Shown here in pieces: positions 23,831 to 33,335 of a stretch of DNA of 35,913 bases. Position 1 is the stretch's first letter. Each line of letters begins with the position of its first letter. The notes below the pieces were generated by a model. It was not told the origin of the DNA, made no database searches, and worked only from the letters and a program-made list of their open reading frames with translations. The position numbers and the translations under genes are program-made. Source of the stretch: Actinomycetes bacterium. Its GTDB lineage: Bacteria; Actinomycetota; Acidimicrobiia; IMCC26256; PALSA-610. The stretch lies in the NCBI GenBank assembly GCA_025463875.1, contig JAODBI010000037.1, forward strand, positions 1 to 35,913, given 5' to 3'.

Positions 23831-24499
23831 GTGGAGCGACGCCGTGATTTCCTCGTCACCGGGTTAGCGGTCGCGACCGGCGCTATGGACGCGATTGGGT
23901 TCCTTGGTCTCGGAGGCGTTTTCGCAAGCGTCATGACCGGGAACATGGTCTTGTTCGGGCTCGGTGCCGGCAATCGGACCGGCGGGCTGGCGCTGCGCGC
24001 TGGTCTTGCCATCGTCGGATACATCGTGGGCGTCGCCGGAGGCAGCCGACTGGGGCGACGAATCGGCGAGTCCGCGGCGGTGTGGCCCGGCAGAGTCACG
24101 GTCGTCCTCTTCGTTGAACTCAGCGTGCTGGTGGGATTCGCCATCGGATGGGAGCTCGCCGGCGCGAGCCCGGCAGGAGCGTCGCAAGGATTGTTGATCG
24201 TCATCGCATCCTTGGCTATGGGCATGCAGAGCGCCGGTATCCGCGAGCTCGGTGTCCAAGGGCTTTCAACGACATACCTGACCGGCACGTTGACGGTCGT
24301 GGTGAGCGATCTCGCCGGCCGTCGGCGGCCTGTCGGCGCTGGCCGCGATTTCGGAATCCTGTTGGCGCTCGTACTGGGCGCGGCCACAACTGGAGTGGTT
24401 GTGACCGAGGTGCCGCGCGCCGCGCCGGCCTTCCCCCTCGCCGTGGTCACCGCCGTCATCATCGGTGCGGTTGCGACGTTTTCCCGGCAACCGACTTAG
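23831..24499 (+). CDS. DUF1275 (YoaK-like) membrane protein
   Basis: 222 residues from a GTG at 23831 with AAGGA upstream; the longer frame overlapping the CDF gene is rejected. The start FLVTGLAVATGAMDAIGFLG, then GGVFASVMTGNMVLFGLG, is the DUF1275 signature (TGxxDAxxFLxLGxxFxxxMTGNxV). Six helices are visible, including MGMQSAGIRELGVQGLSTTY and LTGTLTVV, also conserved in the family. The role is unknown; some members have been linked to small-molecule transport. It lies 130 bases from the divergent CDF gene and ends in a 4-base convergent overlap with the dehydrogenase gene. Confidence 0.88.
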   Translation: MERRRDFLVTGLAVATGAMDAIGFLGLGGVFASVMTGNMVLFGLGAGNRTGGLALRAGLAIVGYIVGVAGGSRLGRRIGESAAVWPGRVTVVLFVELSVLVGFAIGWELAGASPAGASQGLLIVIASLAMGMQSAGIRELGVQGLSTTYLTGTLTVVVSDLAGRRRPVGAGRDFGILLALVLGAATTGVVVTEVPRAAPAFPLAVVTAVIIGAVATFSRQPT

Positions 24500-25440
24500 C
24501 TTGCGGCGAGCGCGTGCTTTGCGGCCGTACGCAGGGCGGCGATGCTGCGCTCGAGGCTGGCACGCTCGTCGTCGTTCATTACCGGCTCGTACATCTGCTG
24601 CACGCCGCCCGCACCGAGCACGCTGACCAAGGAAAGCGTGACACCGAAGGGCTCGTAGTAAGCGGCAACCGGCAGTACGGCGCGTTCGTCGCGCAGCACC
24701 GCTTCTACCAGAACCGCGGAGACCACACCGATGCCGTACTGACTCGCGCCCGTCCCTTCGATGATGGTGATGTTCGCGTACCGGATGTCGTTCTCGATCT
24801 CCTGCCGTACGTGGTCCAACGACTCACCGGCGTGCGCCAACAGTTCCAGCGCTGGGATGCCGCCGACCGAGGCGGACGACCACAACAGCACCTCGGAAGT
24901 GCCGTGCTCGCCAACGACCGTGGCCTGCACATCCCGCGGCCGCACGCGCAGCCGGTCGGCGAGGTGCACGCGGAACCGCAGACTGTCGATCAGCGTGCCC
25001 GTAGAAAAGACTCGATCATGTTTCGCGAGGTGACGGACCAGCTCCGCTAGCGGATCGGGTGGATCGGTGACAACCATCAACACTGCGTTGGGTGCCACCG
25101 CGACGATCTGCGGCACGATGTCGGAATAGACCTTCGCGTTCGTCCCGATGAGCCGCAACCGGCCTTCGGTATCGGAACGGTCGGTGGCCCCACCGCCTTT
25201 TTCGTTCACTCCCGCGGTGATGACCACCATCGCGGCGCCGGCGAGATCGTCGTAACCGCCAGCACGCACATCGACAGTCGGGGAAAGCGGTGTCGCGTAG
25301 CGCATGTCCGCCGCAACGCCGGCAGCTCGCGCCGCAGTGCGGTCTACGACGATGATCTCGCGGCACATTCCGCCCCGCTCAATGAGAGACAGCACCGTCG
25401 CGGCGCCGACTTGACCCGCGCCGACAACGCCGACTTTCAC
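24496..25440 (-). CDS. lactate/malate dehydrogenase-family enzyme
   Basis: 314 residues, normal length. The NAD-binding motif GAGQVG is at residues 7-12 with Asp33 at the end of the second strand. The catalytic set is present: Asp152 and Arg155 in LIDSLRFR, His179 in GEHGTSE, and Arg94 as the likely second substrate Arg. The loop that closes over the substrate (GVNEKGGGATDRSDTEGR) is about eight residues longer than in typical LDH (GxPQKPGETR) and lacks the Gln or Arg that marks lactate or malate use. It thus reduces or oxidises some 2-oxo/2-hydroxy acid with NAD; the substrate is open. Cytosolic, single gene, divergent from the FUSC gene. Confidence 0.85.
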   Translation of the reverse strand: MKVGVVGAGQVGAATVLSLIERGGMCREIIVVDRTAARAAGVAADMRYATPLSPTVDVRAGGYDDLAGAAMVVITAGVNEKGGGATDRSDTEGRLRLIGTNAKVYSDIVPQIVAVAPNAVLMVVTDPPDPLAELVRHLAKHDRVFSTGTLIDSLRFRVHLADRLRVRPRDVQATVVGEHGTSEVLLWSSASVGGIPALELLAHAGESLDHVRQEIENDIRYANITIIEGTGASQYGIGVVSAVLVEAVLRDERAVLPVAAYYEPFGVTLSLVSVLGAGGVQQMYEPVMNDDERASLERSIAALRTAAKHALAAS

Positions 25441-25611
25441 TGCCGGCCTCGATGCTGTCTCACTATGAGCATCGTCCGCGGTCGCGCCACGAGTCGAGCG
25501 TACGAGCGTCGATGGCTAGTGGCAATGAGCAATGGTGTCTCGTCTTCGTGACGAACCGAGGCTGGGAACTCACGTAGTGACGCGCGAGCACCGGACTGGC
25601 ATGCTGGTCAA

Positions 25612-27708
25612 GTGCGGGTCTCTGATCCGGGCTACAACGCGTTGCACGCGGCGGTGCGCACGGCCCTCGTGGTGCCCGTCGCGTTCGCGATCGGCGAAGT
25701 CGTCGGCAATGCAGACACCGCGCTCTTCGCGGGGTTCGGCGCGTTTGCCTTGCTGCTCTTCTGCGAGTTCAGCGGACCGCCGCGCGTGCAACTGGTCGCC
25801 TATGCAGTACTCACGGTTGCCGGCGCAGCTCTGATCACAATCGGGACGCTCTTGTCGCAATCTCCCGCGTTGGTCGCCGCCGGGGCGATGGCGGTCGTCG
25901 GCTTCGTCGTCATCTTCGCCGGCATCGTCAACAAGTATCTGGCCGCGGCGGCGAACGCGGCGTTGCTGTCGTTCATCCTTCCCGTGATGGTGCCGGCGGG
26001 CGCGGGGAACATCCCAGCACGACTTGCGGGGTGGGCGATCGGGTGCGGGCTTGCGATCGCGGCCCGCATGCTTCTGTGGCCGACGCGGGCAGCTGATCCC
26101 ATCCGCGTTGGTGCAGCGAACGCTTGCAGGGCCCTCGCCGACGTGGTGGCCGGGCCCCATGAGCCGGATCGTGAGGACGCAGCCGTCGGCGCCGTCGACG
26201 CGGTGCGCAACCGCTTCGTCGCGACGCCGTTCCGGCCGACCGGTTCCGCCGGCAGCAGCGCGGCACTTGCTTCGCTCGTCGATGAACTCACGTGGTTGCC
26301 CGCGCTCGCTGTTCTCGCTCCGGGCGACGGCGCCGAAGCCGAGACGGTGCGGGGGGCGAGCGTCGACGTCCTGCGCGAGAGCGCGGCGCGCCTCGCCGGC
26401 GACGCTGGCACTATCGAGCTCGACCGCCTCGTCTCGGCTCGTAAGGACGTGCTCGATCGGCTGTTTCGCCGCCTCGCCGACCCGGGCACACCCGATAACG
26501 ACACGCTGCGCAACTCGCTGCAAGGAACCTGGCGGCTGCAGGCTCTGAGTTACACGACGCAGCGGATCGGCGAGCTGGCTCGGATCGTCGCTGGGCCCGC
26601 GGCGCGGCGCCCGGATCACGTGGTTGCTTCCGTGCGCCGCCTCGTTGCCGATCACACGAACCTCAAATCCGTCTGGCTGCGCAATGCGCTGCGAGCCGCG
26701 GCCGGTCTCACGTTTGCCGTGTTGCTCGCCCGGCTCGCGAACCTTCAGCACGCGTTTTGGATCGTGCTCGGCTCGCTCTCCGTATTGCGCTCGAGTGCCC
26801 TTCGCACGGGTGCGTCCGCGCTCCAGGCCCTGATCGGCACTGCGATCGGCATCGTTGTCGGCGGCGCCATCGTGCTTGCGATCGGTGGCGACCGCATCCT
26901 CCTTTGGGTCGTCCTGCCGCCCGCGGTCCTGCTCGCCGCATACGCACCGCGCGCGATCTCCTTCGCCGCAGGGCAGGCCGGGTTCACGGTCGCGCTGGTG
27001 ATCCTGTTCAACCTCATCGCTCCCAGCGGTTGGAAAGTCGGACTCGTGCGAATCGAAGACATCGCGTTCGGCGTGGTGATCAGCGTCGCCGTCGGGCTCC
27101 TCTTCTGGCCTCGTGGCGCGACGGCGGCGCTCCGCAATCGGCTCGATGAGGCGTACCAGGCCGGTGCCACGTATCTCGCGACATCCGTGAGCCGGGTCTT
27201 TGACGGCGGCACCAGCGAACCGCTCACCGCCCCCCGCCAAGAAGCTGTTGCCCGTGAACGACTCCTCGACGCCGCCGTCCGACAGTTCGTTACAGAGCGC
27301 GCCGCTCCGCCGAACCACGCCGACGATGTTGCGAGACTCCTTGCGGGTGCCATCAGCCTGCGGGTCAGTGGCGATTCGCTTGCGAATCTCGCGCAGCAGG
27401 TCGAGGGCACACCGCGTCCGGCCATAGCAAGCGACGTCCGCGCCGACGTCGACGATGTGCGCGTTTGGTACACCGCGCTCGGTTCGGCGCTCGCGATGCG
27501 CGCCGCGCCGCCGGCGCCGACGACCGCGCTCGCCGCGCCATCTGACGACGTTCTCGCAGATGTGCGCGCGGCCGCAGATTCCTGCGACCGGGCACGCACC
27601 ATCGGCGCGGCTGCAGTGGTCCTTGGGTTCGAGCGCCTCGACTTCCTGCGAAGCCGAGAGATGCAACTCGCGCAAGCCGCCGAGCGACTCCGTGAGCTCG
27701 GTGCCTAA
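25612..27708 (+). CDS. FUSC-family membrane protein
   Basis: 698 residues from a GTG at 25612; the ribosome site is weak. Two membrane blocks of about five or six helices each (residues about 10-160 and 360-500) flank and precede cytosolic helical regions, the layout of FUSC/aromatic-acid exporter proteins such as AaeB. Repeated features are LLFCEFSGPPRVQLVAYAVL in the first block and HAFWIVLGSLSVLRSSALRT with ALQALIGTAIGIVVGGAIV in the second; the latter is the FUSC signature. The C-terminal 190 residues are helical and soluble. It may export small organic acids or act in envelope stress; the periplasmic partner typical of Gram-negatives is absent. Confidence 0.85.
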   Translation: MRVSDPGYNALHAAVRTALVVPVAFAIGEVVGNADTALFAGFGAFALLLFCEFSGPPRVQLVAYAVLTVAGAALITIGTLLSQSPALVAAGAMAVVGFVVIFAGIVNKYLAAAANAALLSFILPVMVPAGAGNIPARLAGWAIGCGLAIAARMLLWPTRAADPIRVGAANACRALADVVAGPHEPDREDAAVGAVDAVRNRFVATPFRPTGSAGSSAALASLVDELTWLPALAVLAPGDGAEAETVRGASVDVLRESAARLAGDAGTIELDRLVSARKDVLDRLFRRLADPGTPDNDTLRNSLQGTWRLQALSYTTQRIGELARIVAGPAARRPDHVVASVRRLVADHTNLKSVWLRNALRAAAGLTFAVLLARLANLQHAFWIVLGSLSVLRSSALRTGASALQALIGTAIGIVVGGAIVLAIGGDRILLWVVLPPAVLLAAYAPRAISFAAGQAGFTVALVILFNLIAPSGWKVGLVRIEDIAFGVVISVAVGLLFWPRGATAALRNRLDEAYQAGATYLATSVSRVFDGGTSEPLTAPRQEAVARERLLDAAVRQFVTERAAPPNHADDVARLLAGAISLRVSGDSLANLAQQVEGTPRPAIASDVRADVDDVRVWYTALGSALAMRAAPPAPTTALAAPSDDVLADVRAAADSCDRARTIGAAAVVLGFERLDFLRSREMQLAQAAERLRELGA

Positions 27709-28751
27709 CGACTTGACGCGACGGGTGACGAGTCGATGCCCTCGCCCGGCAGCAGGCTCTTCTGGTCGAGCACGTAGAGCAAGGCGAACGACGGCAGGAT
27801 AACGACCACGGCGACGCCGAACACCACGAGCGTCGCAACGAGCGTCGCCGAGGGTCCCGCAGCCCGCGCGACCGTCAGCGACTCGGGGAGCATGTACGGC
27901 CATTGCGCAACGCCCCAACCCGCTATCACCGCTGCGACCGCGCCAACGGAGAGCAAGCGTGCGCCGCGCTCCACGTTGCGGAGCAGCAGGATGAGTGACG
28001 CGACGCCACAAATGGCCGACACGATCACAAGCGGCAATGCCCGCGACGTGAGTCCGTGGAACAGGTAGGGCGAGTCGGAGTACAGGACGAAGATCCCTGC
28101 GAACGCGACAACCCCGGCGACAACTCCCGATGCAATGGCGCGACGACGGAAATAGTCGCTCATCGTTAGGTCGCCGTCGCGTTTCGCGTCCCACGTCAGA
28201 TACACCGACGCCAGATACGCGCATACGACGACGGCGAGCACCCCGCCGAGGATCGATGTTGGGTTGATCCAACTCGACCAGTAATCGCCGGCCGTGCCGC
28301 CCGGGGGAACCCGGCCTGACGCGATCGCGCCGGCCATCGCGCCCATGCAGTACGGCACGAGGATCGACGAAAGCGCAAACGCCGCACCGAAGGTCCGTTG
28401 CTCACGGGTCCGGAGCACCGCCTTTCGGAACGCGAAACTCGAGCCACGCAGCACGATGCCAAGCGCGGCAAGCGTCAAAGGCACGAAGAGGGTGAGACCG
28501 ATCGACGCGAAGGTTGTCGAAAACGAAGTCCAGAGGACCACGAGAATGAAGACCAACCACACGTGGTTTCCTTCCCAGACCGGCCCGATCGCTTGGTCGA
28601 TGACCGCACGCGGACGGTCGCCGCGCTGCGTGTTACGGGCGACGAGATCCCAGAAGCCGGCGCCGAAGTCGGCACCACCGAACAACGCGTACGCCGTGAT
28701 GCAGACAAACAAGACGACGGCGATGGTGTCGCTCAGTTGCGTGTGGCTCAT
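27705..28751 (-). CDS. cydB: cytochrome bd oxidase subunit II (CydB)
   Basis: 348 residues with eight or nine membrane helices. The N-terminus (YALFGGADFGAGFWDLVARN) and the segment IGPVWEGNHVWLVFILVVLW are family signatures; RGSSFAFRK and a SWINPTSILGG stretch follow in the usual places. CydB pairs with CydA to form the quinol:O2 oxidoreductase of the cell membrane. Its start overlaps the cydA stop by 4 bases (ATGA), so the two are coupled. It ends convergently over the FUSC stop, leaving no room for a downstream cydX; cydCD are not in the window. Confidence 0.95.
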   Translation of the reverse strand: MSHTQLSDTIAVVLFVCITAYALFGGADFGAGFWDLVARNTQRGDRPRAVIDQAIGPVWEGNHVWLVFILVVLWTSFSTTFASIGLTLFVPLTLAALGIVLRGSSFAFRKAVLRTREQRTFGAAFALSSILVPYCMGAMAGAIASGRVPPGGTAGDYWSSWINPTSILGGVLAVVVCAYLASVYLTWDAKRDGDLTMSDYFRRRAIASGVVAGVVAFAGIFVLYSDSPYLFHGLTSRALPLVIVSAICGVASLILLLRNVERGARLLSVGAVAAVIAGWGVAQWPYMLPESLTVARAAGPSATLVATLVVFGVAVVVILPSFALLYVLDQKSLLPGEGIDSSPVASSR

Positions 28752-30160
28752 CGGCCCGACTCCGTGGTTGCAACGGCGAGCTCACGCGGCTCACTCGGCC
28801 CGTACGGCACCTCGCCTTCAGGTTCCTGCCCTGCGGCGCGCCAGCGGCGGCTCATCCCGCGCAACACGAGCACCGTCGTGATGCCGAGCGCCGTGTAGAT
28901 CCCGACGATGGCGAAGAACGTGATCCACACGGCGCCGTTGTCGGTCGCGCCCGCGGCGACCCTCATGTAGTTGCGCACGATCCATGGCTGGCGGCCGACT
29001 TCGGTGACGACCCACCCCGCTTCCAACGCAATGACAGCAAGAACGCCCGCGCCGGCAGCGATGCGCAAGAACCACTTTGATTCGGGAAGTTCACGCCGAC
29101 GGACCCAGCTCAGCGCGTACCAAGCCGACAACAGAAACAGCAGCGTTGCGATGCCGATCATCACGTCCCACGCAAGGTGCACCGCGCTCGCCTGCGCCCG
29201 CGTCGGCTCGGCATCGCTGGGGAAAGCATTCCGTCCCTGAATCAGGGTGGCCGTTCCGGTGCCGGGGTCCGACAGGATCGAAGCCACTCCGGGTATCGGG
29301 ATCCCTCCGGTCACCTTCCCGTTCGCATCGAGGCGGCCGAGGATGGTCTCAGGGACATCGCTCTTCGTCCTCGGGACGAGCTCGATCGCCGCGAACTTCG
29401 CCGGCTCGTTGTTGTAGACCCACCTCGTCAGCGTGTCGCCCACGACGAGCTGGATGGGCACCGCGATCGCCGCAACCGTGAACGGAATGATGAAGCCGAT
29501 CCGGTGATACCGATCGCGACGGCCCCGCAATATCCCGGCGGCGTACACCGATGCAACGAGGAAACCGCCCACCAAGTACGCGGCAACCACCATGTGCGTC
29601 GCTTCGTACGGCATTGCCTTGTTGAAGATGACCCGCCACGGCTCGACATCGACAACATTGCCGGCCGAGTCGAGCTTGAATCCGGCCGGCTCGTTCATCC
29701 ACGAGTTGGCCGCAACCACCGAGATGCTGCCCCCGATACCCGCGATCACGATCGGCACACCGGTCCAAAAGTGCGGCCACGGCGCGAGGCGCCGCCAACC
29801 GTAGATGTAGATCGCGATGAAGATCGCCTCCAAGAAGAAGAACAGACCCTCAACCGCGAACGGAATGCCGAACGCTTCGCCCCATCGGCCCATGAATTTG
29901 GGCCAGAGCAACGCGAACTCAAAGCTCAGCACGGTGCCGGTCACCGCACCGACGGCGAAGACCACCGCCATGTACTTCGACCACCGCTGTGCGAGCAGCA
30001 GCGCATCCGCGTCACCATGCTTCACACCTCGGTAGTTGGCAATAAGCGCGATCGCGGCCCACGAAACGCCGAGCGGCACGAGGACGATATGGAACGCAAG
30101 CGTAAACGCCATCTGCGAACGCGCCCACGGGACCGGATCAACAGCAAGCAGCGATGTCAT
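28748..30160 (-). CDS. cydA: cytochrome bd oxidase subunit I (CydA)
   Basis: 470 residues; the ATG at 30160 has GGGGAGG eight bases upstream, rejecting a 65-codon extension into the divergent promoter. The haem ligand His24 in FHIVLVPLG, the paired Glu in FAVEGLFFFLEAIF (104 and 111), the second His in ATHMVVAAYLVGGF and the GRQPW motif are all present. The quinol-binding loop is of the short type. It oxidises quinol and reduces O2 with high affinity. First gene of cydAB, divergent by 182 bases from the YdeP-like gene, so the two units may share control. Confidence 0.95.
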   Translation of the reverse strand: MTSLLAVDPVPWARSQMAFTLAFHIVLVPLGVSWAAIALIANYRGVKHGDADALLLAQRWSKYMAVVFAVGAVTGTVLSFEFALLWPKFMGRWGEAFGIPFAVEGLFFFLEAIFIAIYIYGWRRLAPWPHFWTGVPIVIAGIGGSISVVAANSWMNEPAGFKLDSAGNVVDVEPWRVIFNKAMPYEATHMVVAAYLVGGFLVASVYAAGILRGRRDRYHRIGFIIPFTVAAIAVPIQLVVGDTLTRWVYNNEPAKFAAIELVPRTKSDVPETILGRLDANGKVTGGIPIPGVASILSDPGTGTATLIQGRNAFPSDAEPTRAQASAVHLAWDVMIGIATLLFLLSAWYALSWVRRRELPESKWFLRIAAGAGVLAVIALEAGWVVTEVGRQPWIVRNYMRVAAGATDNGAVWITFFAIVGIYTALGITTVLVLRGMSRRWRAAGQEPEGEVPYGPSEPRELAVATTESGR

Positions 30161-30342
30161 CGACGACGCCTCCCCTGCTCGAGAGCGCAGATCGGCGGGC
30201 GACCAAGCGTAAGCAGCGGTTTGGTTGCAGTCCATAGATGAATCGGTCCGCTTTGCAGGTTGTGCTTTGGGGTAGGCACGTTGCGGTTCTGCTGTCATAC
30301 TTCGCCGGTCGGCACCTCTCCCGCGCGGGAGGAGGAACAACG
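30161..30342. promoter_or_regulatory. divergent cydAB / YdeP-like promoter region
   Basis: The 182 bases between two outward-facing starts, each with a strong ribosome site (GGGGAGG for cydA, GGAGGAGG for the YdeP-like gene), must contain both promoters. I cannot identify the -10/-35 boxes or an operator with confidence. Confidence 0.5.
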
Positions 30343-32706
30343 ATGACCTCGTCACCCGACCAAGCGAACGACGCGGAGCAGCGCATGCTGGGCGCGGTGC
30401 CGGGCGTGCCTGCGCTCGGGCGTGGTCCTGCTCCTGAGGGCAACTATTCCCGCCACGAGTACCACCATCCCGCGGCCGGGTGGGGTGCGGCGCGCAGCGT
30501 CGGCGCTGTGCTCGAACGGGCGGGCGAACCGTTGGAGGGCTTTCGCGCGATCTTCGTGATGAACCAGGAGGACGGCGGGTTCGACTGTCCCGGCTGCGCG
30601 TGGCCGGACGACCCGAACGGGCTGCATCTCGACATCTGCGAGAACGGCGTCAAGCACGCCACGTGGGAGCTTGCGCCCGCGAAGGCCGACCGCGAGTTCT
30701 TCGGTGCGCACACCGTCAGCGAGCTGGCCGGGTGGAGCGACCACGACCTCGAGGCCGTAGGGCGGCTCGCCGAGCCGATGAGCTACAACCCGGCGAGTGA
30801 CAACTACGAGCCGATCTCCTGGGAGGACGCGTTCGCGCTGGTCGGCAGCACACTTCGCGGGTTGGAACATCCGGACCAGGCGTCGTTCTACACGTCGGGG
30901 CGGCTCAGCAACGAGGCCACGTTCCTTTACCAGCTCTGGGTGCGCGAGTTCGGGACGAACAACCTGCCGGACTGCTCGAACATGTGCCACGAGGCAAGCG
31001 GCCGAGCGATGACCGCTGCGCTCGGCACTGGGAAGGGCACCGTCGACCTGCACGACTGGGAGGCCGCCGACGCGATCTGGCTGATGGCCGAGAACGCGGC
31101 GACGAACGCGCCACGGATGCTCACGTGGTTGGCCGAGGCCGACCGGCGCGGCGCCCAGATCGTCCACATCAACCCGCTGATCGAGGCGGCCTCGAGGAGG
31201 ACGATCGTCCCGCACGAGTTCGTGGACATGGCCGCCTTTCACGCGACCGCGATCGGCACGATGAACGTGCAGGTGCGGATCGGAGGCGACCTGGCACTGT
31301 TGCGCGGTGTCGCGAAGGCGGTGTTCGAGGCGGCGGAGCAGGATCCGGACGTTCTCGACCGGGAGTTCATCGAGCATTACACGCGCGGCGTCGACGAATA
31401 CCGCGCGCTCGTCACGGCCACTCCCTGGGCCGAGCTGGTGCGCGATGCCGGCGTCGACGAGGCCACGATCCGCAGGCTCGCCGACGGATACCTCGCGTCG
31501 AAGCGGTTGATCATCGCGTGGTGCCTGGGCCTCACCCAGCATGAGCATGGCGTTGACACGGTGCGCGAGGTCGTCAACTTGCTGTTGTTGCGCGGCCACA
31601 TCGGTCGCGCCGGCGCGGGTCCGTGCCCGATCAGGGGGCACAGCAACGTGCAGGGCAACCGCACGTGCGGAATCAATCACCGCCCGGACAAGGCGTTTCT
31701 CGATCGGCTCGCCCAGGTGTGCGGGTTCGATCCGCCGCGCGCGCACGGTCTCGGCACGGTCGCAACGATTGAGGCGATGCAACACGGCGACGTGAAGGTG
31801 TTCGTCGCTCTGGGCGGCAACTTCGCGCTCGCGACCCCCGACCTTCCCTACACGTTCGACGCGTTGCGGAACTGCGACCTGACCGTCCAGGTCAGCACCA
31901 AGCTCAACCGCAGCCACATCATGCACGGCAAGCAGGCGCTGATCCTCCCCTGCTTAGGCCGCACCGACAAGGACGCGCAGGCCAGCGGGCCCCAGGGGAT
32001 CACTGTCGAGGACTCGATGGCGATGGTCCATATCTCGTACGGGATGAAGGAGCCCGCGTCACCGCAGCTGCGCTCCGAGTGCGCGATTCTCGCCGGCATG
32101 GCCCAGGCCACGCTGCCGGAGAGCACCACCCCATGGCAGGCGTACGCCGACAACTACGACAACATCCGCGACACGATGGAAAAGGTGCTGGACGGGTTCG
32201 AGGACTTCAATAGCCGCGCCCGGCGACCGCACGGCTTCCGCATCCGGCAGCCGGCACGGGAGCGCGTCTTCCAGACTCCCTCTGGTCGCGGCGAGTTCTC
32301 CGCCGCGCCGCTGCCGGACGACGTCGATCCGGGCCAGGGGCGATTGATGCTCGCGACGATCCGCTCGCACGATCAGTTCAACACCACCATCTATTCGAAC
32401 GACGACCGCTACCGCGGCTTGAAGGGCCTACGCACCGTCGTGTTCATGAACGACAACGACATGCGCGACCGCGGCCTCGAGGAGTTCGGCCTCGTCGACA
32501 TCTCAAGCTTCTCGAGAGACGGGACCGAGCGGACGGTGCACGGCTACCGGGCCGTCCGCTACGAGATCCCGCCCGGTTGCGCAGCCGGCTACATGCCGGA
32601 GCTGAACGTCCTCTGCGGAATCGCCGACGTCAGCACCCAGAGCGAACAGCCGGTGACCAAGCATCTCGTGGTCGAGGTGAGGCCGGTTGGAGCAACGCAG
32701 TCCTAG
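30343..32706 (+). CDS. FdhF/YdeP-family molybdopterin oxidoreductase
   Basis: 787 residues from the ATG after GGAGGAGG. The N-terminal FDCPGCAWPD (Cys82, Cys85) replaces the four-Cys iron-sulfur motif of formate dehydrogenase, as in YdeP-type proteins. The SNMCHEASG motif has Cys215 where FdhF carries the Mo-binding selenocysteine. Further motifs are IVHINPLIEA, GHSNVQGNRTCGI, ALGGNFALATPD and, in the last domain, TIRSHDQFNTTIYSNDDRYR, all typical of molybdopterin-guanine-dinucleotide binding. There is no Tat signal, so it is cytosolic. The substrate is unknown; E. coli YdeP affects acid resistance. The GC and style match neighbours. A relic of a similar gene's tail lies at 22555-22665. Confidence 0.92.
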   Translation: MTSSPDQANDAEQRMLGAVPGVPALGRGPAPEGNYSRHEYHHPAAGWGAARSVGAVLERAGEPLEGFRAIFVMNQEDGGFDCPGCAWPDDPNGLHLDICENGVKHATWELAPAKADREFFGAHTVSELAGWSDHDLEAVGRLAEPMSYNPASDNYEPISWEDAFALVGSTLRGLEHPDQASFYTSGRLSNEATFLYQLWVREFGTNNLPDCSNMCHEASGRAMTAALGTGKGTVDLHDWEAADAIWLMAENAATNAPRMLTWLAEADRRGAQIVHINPLIEAASRRTIVPHEFVDMAAFHATAIGTMNVQVRIGGDLALLRGVAKAVFEAAEQDPDVLDREFIEHYTRGVDEYRALVTATPWAELVRDAGVDEATIRRLADGYLASKRLIIAWCLGLTQHEHGVDTVREVVNLLLLRGHIGRAGAGPCPIRGHSNVQGNRTCGINHRPDKAFLDRLAQVCGFDPPRAHGLGTVATIEAMQHGDVKVFVALGGNFALATPDLPYTFDALRNCDLTVQVSTKLNRSHIMHGKQALILPCLGRTDKDAQASGPQGITVEDSMAMVHISYGMKEPASPQLRSECAILAGMAQATLPESTTPWQAYADNYDNIRDTMEKVLDGFEDFNSRARRPHGFRIRQPARERVFQTPSGRGEFSAAPLPDDVDPGQGRLMLATIRSHDQFNTTIYSNDDRYRGLKGLRTVVFMNDNDMRDRGLEEFGLVDISSFSRDGTERTVHGYRAVRYEIPPGCAAGYMPELNVLCGIADVSTQSEQPVTKHLVVEVRPVGATQS

Positions 32707-32789
32707 ACGCCAGCGTGAGGTTGCCCACTCCACGGGTTTCGCATACTTCATCGCGGTAACCGGAGTGAAATGAGCGCGGCACCCGGCGA

Positions 32790-33040
32790 TCGTCGCGTAT
32801 GTGGGCGGCCGGGGAAGCGCAGGAAGAGGGGCCAACCAACTCGTGAGCCACCCGATCGCGATGACGTGCAGGCCCAGTCGGAGCACCGAGTTCCAACGAC
32901 TCAGCATCTGGACATGCGGGTCCGAGGGCGGAGTCAAGAACGAGGACTCGGGTTACGAGGGCGACGCCCATGAGGACCTCCAGAACTAGTCCGGAGATGA
33001 TCAATCGCAGAGACCGGAGGCGACCGCCGAGCCACCTCCT
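32790..33040 (-). pseudogene. possible frameshifted two-helix membrane protein
   Basis: On the minus strand, a stretch reading RSLRLIISGLVLEVLMGVAL, then VTRVLVL, is open to about 32940; shifting by one base continues as SDPHVQMLSRWNSVLRLG and LHVIAIGWLTSWLAPLPAL, a second hydrophobic helix. Together they look like one small protein with two membrane segments broken near 32930. An AGGAGG lies at the upstream end. No family is recognised. Bases 33045-33335 further on show no frame I can support. Confidence 0.35.
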
Positions 33041-33335
33041 GTTCAGCGCAGGTGCGAGGGACTTACGACGAATGCCTTCGATGGCACACGTTTGCGCGCA
33101 ATCAACCGAACAGCGGCCGCGGGGTCTGTCTCGAGGATCCCAACCGACACTTCCCCGAGATCATCACCCGCAGCTACGCAGCGGCGGGCGTGGCAGCAAG
33201 TCGCCGGACTGGTGCAAGCCGCCCTCGCCGAGAACCAACTGATCTTGTCACCGCCAGCGCACGATCACTTCATGTGCCCCCGGCAAGGGGGTCGTCGCGG
33301 CGCCTCGGCGAGAAACACGCCTCGGCAGCTGCTCC

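Noticed and set aside
23701-24462. Long N-terminal extension of the CDF frame.
   Set aside because: It is antisense to the DUF1275 gene, and the ATG at 23700 has a proper ribosome site.
25570-28272. A 900-codon open frame on the minus strand opposite the FUSC and part of the cydB gene.
   Set aside because: Arg/Glu-rich with no motif and antisense to a clear FUSC protein; a product of GC-rich codon bias.
30352-31926. A 524-codon minus-strand frame opposite the YdeP-like gene.
   Set aside because: Antisense to conserved molybdoenzyme motifs; composition is Arg/Val/Asp-rich as expected for an antisense frame.
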